33,550 bases of DNA from DATCZS01 sp036525795 (GTDB lineage: Bacteria > Actinomycetota > Acidimicrobiia > Spongiisociales > ZC4RG35): NCBI GenBank assembly GCA_036525795.1, contig DATCZS010000170.1:1-33550 (forward strand), written 5' to 3'. The stretch's first letter is position 1, and every line of letters starts with the position of its first letter. Shown here one piece after another: positions 31,271 through 33,550 of the stretch. Below the pieces are notes generated by a model. It did no database searches. It was not told the origin of the DNA and saw nothing but the letters and a program-made list of their open reading frames with translations. The position numbers were made by a program, and so were the translations under genes.

Positions 31271-32275
31271 GTGGACATACCCAAGGATCACCTGGTCGAC
31301 ATGTACGAGACCATGGTGAAGATCCGGCGTTTCGAGGAGCGGATCCGGGAGTTGTACTTCGCGGACAAACTGCCCGCCTTCGACATCGCCGGCGGGCTGA
31401 TCCCGGGCGAGATGCACCTGGCGGCCGGCCAGGAACCCGTCGCGGTCGGAATGCGTGCGCACCTGAGGCATGGGGATGCGATCACCGCCACCCACCGCCC
31501 CCACCACGTCGCCATCGCCCAGGGCGTCGACCTGAAGAAGATGACCGCCGAGATCTTCGGGAGAGAGACCGGGCTCGGACGGGGCAAGGGCGGCCACATG
31601 CACCTGTTCTCCGTCGAACCCAACTTCGGATGCTCGGGGATCATCGGCGAGGGCATGCCGGTTGCGGTGGGAGCCGCGATGGCGTTCCGCCACCGCAAGA
31701 CCAACAACGTGGCGCTGTCGTTCTTCGGTGAGGGGGCGGCAAATCAGGGCGCCTTCCACGAGTCGATCAACCTGGCAGCACTGTGGAAGCTTCCGGTGGT
31801 GTTCATCTGCGAGGACAACGCCTACGCCATCTCCGTCCCCAAAAGCGCGTCCACCGCCATCCCGGACAACAGCGACAGGGCGTCCGCATACGGGATACCC
31901 GGTGTGCTGGTCGCCGAGAACGACCCGGTCGCCGTGTACGAGGTGATGGGCGAGGCGATCGGGCGGGCCCGCAGGGGCGACGGCCCCAGCCTGATCGAGG
32001 TGAAGACCGACCGGCTGTGGGGCCACTTCGAGGGCGACGCAGACGGCTACCGGAGAGAGGAATTCAAGGCGGAGATGCACGCCCGCGACCCACTCACCAC
32101 CTACGGTGATCGCCTGCTGGCACAAGGGATCCTGACCGAGTCCGATGTCGCCTCGATCCAGACCAGGATGTATCAGGAGGTGGAAGAGGCGATCGACTTC
32201 GCCATGAACAGCCCCTACCCGGCGCCGGAATCGGCCATGGAGGACGTGTTTGCAGCGAGGACGGTGACCGCATGA
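31271..32275 (+). CDS. acoA: Thiamine diphosphate-dependent 2-oxoacid/acetoin dehydrogenase E1 alpha subunit
   Basis: A 334-residue E1 alpha subunit. The thiamine diphosphate motif runs from GEG (153-155; the usual first triplet is GDG) through NQGAFHESIN to EDNAYAIS (181-188). Conserved THRPHHVAIAQG and GRGKGGHMH segments are also present. With the beta subunit it decarboxylates a 2-oxoacid or cleaves acetoin and passes the acyl group to lipoyl-E2. The AcoX-like gene upstream favours acetoin dehydrogenase over pyruvate dehydrogenase. GTG start at 31271 with GGAGG nine bases upstream. It overlaps the beta subunit by four bases. Confidence 0.9.
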   Translation: MDIPKDHLVDMYETMVKIRRFEERIRELYFADKLPAFDIAGGLIPGEMHLAAGQEPVAVGMRAHLRHGDAITATHRPHHVAIAQGVDLKKMTAEIFGRETGLGRGKGGHMHLFSVEPNFGCSGIIGEGMPVAVGAAMAFRHRKTNNVALSFFGEGAANQGAFHESINLAALWKLPVVFICEDNAYAISVPKSASTAIPDNSDRASAYGIPGVLVAENDPVAVYEVMGEAIGRARRGDGPSLIEVKTDRLWGHFEGDADGYRREEFKAEMHARDPLTTYGDRLLAQGILTESDVASIQTRMYQEVEEAIDFAMNSPYPAPESAMEDVFAARTVTA

Positions 32276-33294
32276 CGACCACAGATCGCAAGCTCACCAC
32301 GCAGAAGGCGATCGCCGAGGCCATCGCTGTCGAGATGGAGGCGGACGACTCGGTGTTCGTCATGGGCGAGGACGTCGGCGTCTACGGCGGGATCTTCGGC
32401 GCGACCGAAGGCCTGCTGACCCGCTTTGGGCCAGACCGGATCATCGACACGCCGATCTCGGAGACCGGGTTCATCGGCGCGGCAATCGGGGCAGCCACCA
32501 ACGGCATGCGGCCGATCGTCGAGCTGATGTTCGTCGACTTCTTCGGCGTCTGCTTTGACCAGATCTACAACAACATGGCGAAGATCCACTACTTCAGCGG
32601 AGGCAACATCAAGGTGCCTCTGGTGCTGACCACTGCGGTCGGTGGTGGATACTCAGATGCCGGCCAGCACTCCCAGACACTGTGGGGAACGTTCGCCCAC
32701 GTCCCGGGGCTCAAGGTGGTCGTGCCCTCCAACCCGTACGACGCCAAGGGTTTGATGATCGCGGCGATCCGCGACGACAACCCGGTCGTGTACATGTTCC
32801 ACAAGGGCGTGCTCGGGCTGGGCTGGATGACCAACAACCCGCGAGCGATCGGCAATGTGCCCGAGGGGTCGTACGAGGTCCCGATCGGCAAGGCGGCGAT
32901 CGCCCGGGAAGGCGAGGATCTCACCATCGTGACGTTGGGTCTGTCGGTGCACCGGACGCTCGATGCGGCCGACCAGTTGAGCGATCAGGGGATCTCCGCC
33001 GAGGTCATCGATCTGCGGTCGCTGGTTCCGCTCGATCGCGAGGCGGTCGTCGAGAGCGTGAAGAAGACTCACCGGCTGCTGGTGGTCGACGAGGACTACC
33101 AGAGCTTCGGGCTGACCGGAGAGATCATCACGACGGCCATCGAAGGAGCATTCGACTATCTGGACGCTCCGCCGCAGCGCCTGGCGACGCCCGACATCCC
33201 GATTCCGTACAGCCGGCCGCTCGAGCAGTGGACGCTGCCGTCGGTGGAGCGGATCGTCGAGGCGGCATCGGCGATGACCCGAGCCTCGGCGTGA
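32272..33294 (+). CDS. acoB: 2-oxoacid/acetoin dehydrogenase E1 beta subunit
   Basis: A 340-residue transketolase-like beta subunit. Typical segments are MGEDVGVYGGIFGATEGL (about residues 25-42), DTPISETGFIGAAIG, and VDEDYQSFGLTGEI in the C-terminal domain. It forms the alpha2-beta2 E1 with the preceding gene. The ATG at 32272 sits inside the alpha stop (ATGA). The E2 gene begins six bases after its stop, so all three are co-translated from one message. Confidence 0.93.
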   Translation: MTTTDRKLTTQKAIAEAIAVEMEADDSVFVMGEDVGVYGGIFGATEGLLTRFGPDRIIDTPISETGFIGAAIGAATNGMRPIVELMFVDFFGVCFDQIYNNMAKIHYFSGGNIKVPLVLTTAVGGGYSDAGQHSQTLWGTFAHVPGLKVVVPSNPYDAKGLMIAAIRDDNPVVYMFHKGVLGLGWMTNNPRAIGNVPEGSYEVPIGKAAIAREGEDLTIVTLGLSVHRTLDAADQLSDQGISAEVIDLRSLVPLDREAVVESVKKTHRLLVVDEDYQSFGLTGEIITTAIEGAFDYLDAPPQRLATPDIPIPYSRPLEQWTLPSVERIVEAASAMTRASA

Positions 33295-33300
33295 TGTGAC

Positions 33301-33550
33301 ATGCCGGTGAACGTCCTCATGCCGGTCATCACCCACGAGGGTGAGGACGCGGTGGTCACCGCTTGGTTCGTCGACGAAGGCGGATCGTGCACCGAAGGCC
33401 AGCTGCTCGCCGAGGTGCAGGCCGAGAAGGTCTCAGACGAGGTGACCGCCCCCGGCACAGGACTGGTGGTGGACCGGGTCGCGATCAACGACCCGGTCCA
33501 CCAGGGCAGCCCCATCTGCCGGATCGTCGAAAAAGCCGGGCAGTCTCCCC
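33301..33550 (+). CDS. acoC: Dihydrolipoamide acyltransferase E2, N-terminal lipoyl domain (cut by window end)
   Basis: The first 83 residues are a lipoyl domain. The lipoylated Lys is K43 in EVQAEKVSDEV, followed by TAPGTGLV and the second half-motif. The rest of the gene, which should hold the E3-binding and acyltransferase domains, lies beyond the window. ATG start six bases after the E1 beta stop. It would accept the acyl group from E1 and transfer it to CoA. Lipoyl domains alone also occur in other proteins, but the operon position makes E2 by far the most likely. Confidence 0.85.
   Translation, partial: MPVNVLMPVITHEGEDAVVTAWFVDEGGSCTEGQLLAEVQAEKVSDEVTAPGTGLVVDRVAINDPVHQGSPICRIVEKAGQSP

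Noticed and set aside
29278..31284. An open minus-strand frame continuing 2 kb upstream of the DUF885 gene
   Set aside because: It runs opposite the heliorhodopsin and AcoX-like genes, whose sequences are clearly conserved. The translation is low in hydrophobic residues and rich in Gly, Arg, Asp and His, as expected of a high-GC shadow frame.
1..33550. CRISPR arrays, tRNAs, rRNAs, insertion sequences or phage genes
   Set aside because: No regularly spaced direct repeats, cloverleaf sequence, transposase, integrase or phage structural gene was seen by reading; a computed search was not possible.

Overview
The window is a high-GC, gene-dense chromosomal segment with no mobile element, tRNA, rRNA or CRISPR that I can support. 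GTG starts are common, several genes look leaderless (a TANNNT box 6-8 nt before the start codon), and the gene content (class F-like sortase, heliorhodopsin, cyclase-ATPase-TPR proteins, UMF1 and OFA transporters) fits an Actinomycetota genome. An uncultured aquatic or soil lineage near Acidimicrobiia is my guess from style; no marker gene proves it.

Layout. 1-3106 (minus): two overlapping class III nucleotide-cyclase genes, one with a full cyclase-NTPase-TPR architecture, one cut by the window edge. 3233-4820 (minus): a DoxX-like membrane protein and an alkaline-phosphatase-superfamily hydrolase. 4883-8184 (minus): a menaquinol:cytochrome c reductase operon, Rieske protein, b6-type cytochrome b and a subunit IV fused to seven c-type heme domains. 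8299-14757 (plus): a divergent, tightly overlapped System I cytochrome c maturation operon (ccmA-B-C-D-E-F-H-I-G order). 14916-15962: a hexaheme lipoprotein with a collagen-like stalk, behind a palindrome-rich leader and closed by a strong terminator. The ccm operon would supply heme attachment for the 13 CxxCH motifs encoded on its two sides, so 4883-15962 reads as one respiratory island.

16078-21068 (plus): a membrane protein fused to an endonuclease/exonuclease/phosphatase domain, an OFA-type MFS transporter, a DUF4397 surface protein with a sortase-like C-terminal signal, and a class F-like sortase. 21054-25231 (minus): a Kef-type antiporter, an APH-fold kinase and two overlapping secreted-protein genes without known function. 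25381-26146 (plus): two small membrane proteins. 26244-29277 (minus): a UMF1-type MFS transporter and a DUF885 protein. 29461-30204 (plus): a heliorhodopsin. 30256-33550 (plus): an acetoin/2-oxoacid dehydrogenase cluster (AcoX-like kinase-fold protein, E1 alpha, E1 beta and the lipoyl domain of E2, cut by the window end).

The most unusual items are the seven-heme QcrC-like fusion, the hexaheme collagen-stalk lipoprotein with its structured leader, the heliorhodopsin with a palindrome in its promoter, the membrane-EEP fusion resembling eukaryotic CWH43 in architecture, and the sortase with its probable neighbouring substrate. No stretch above 300 bases lacks a gene; the largest gaps (29278-29460, 22656-22833, 14758-14915) are described under the adjoining features.
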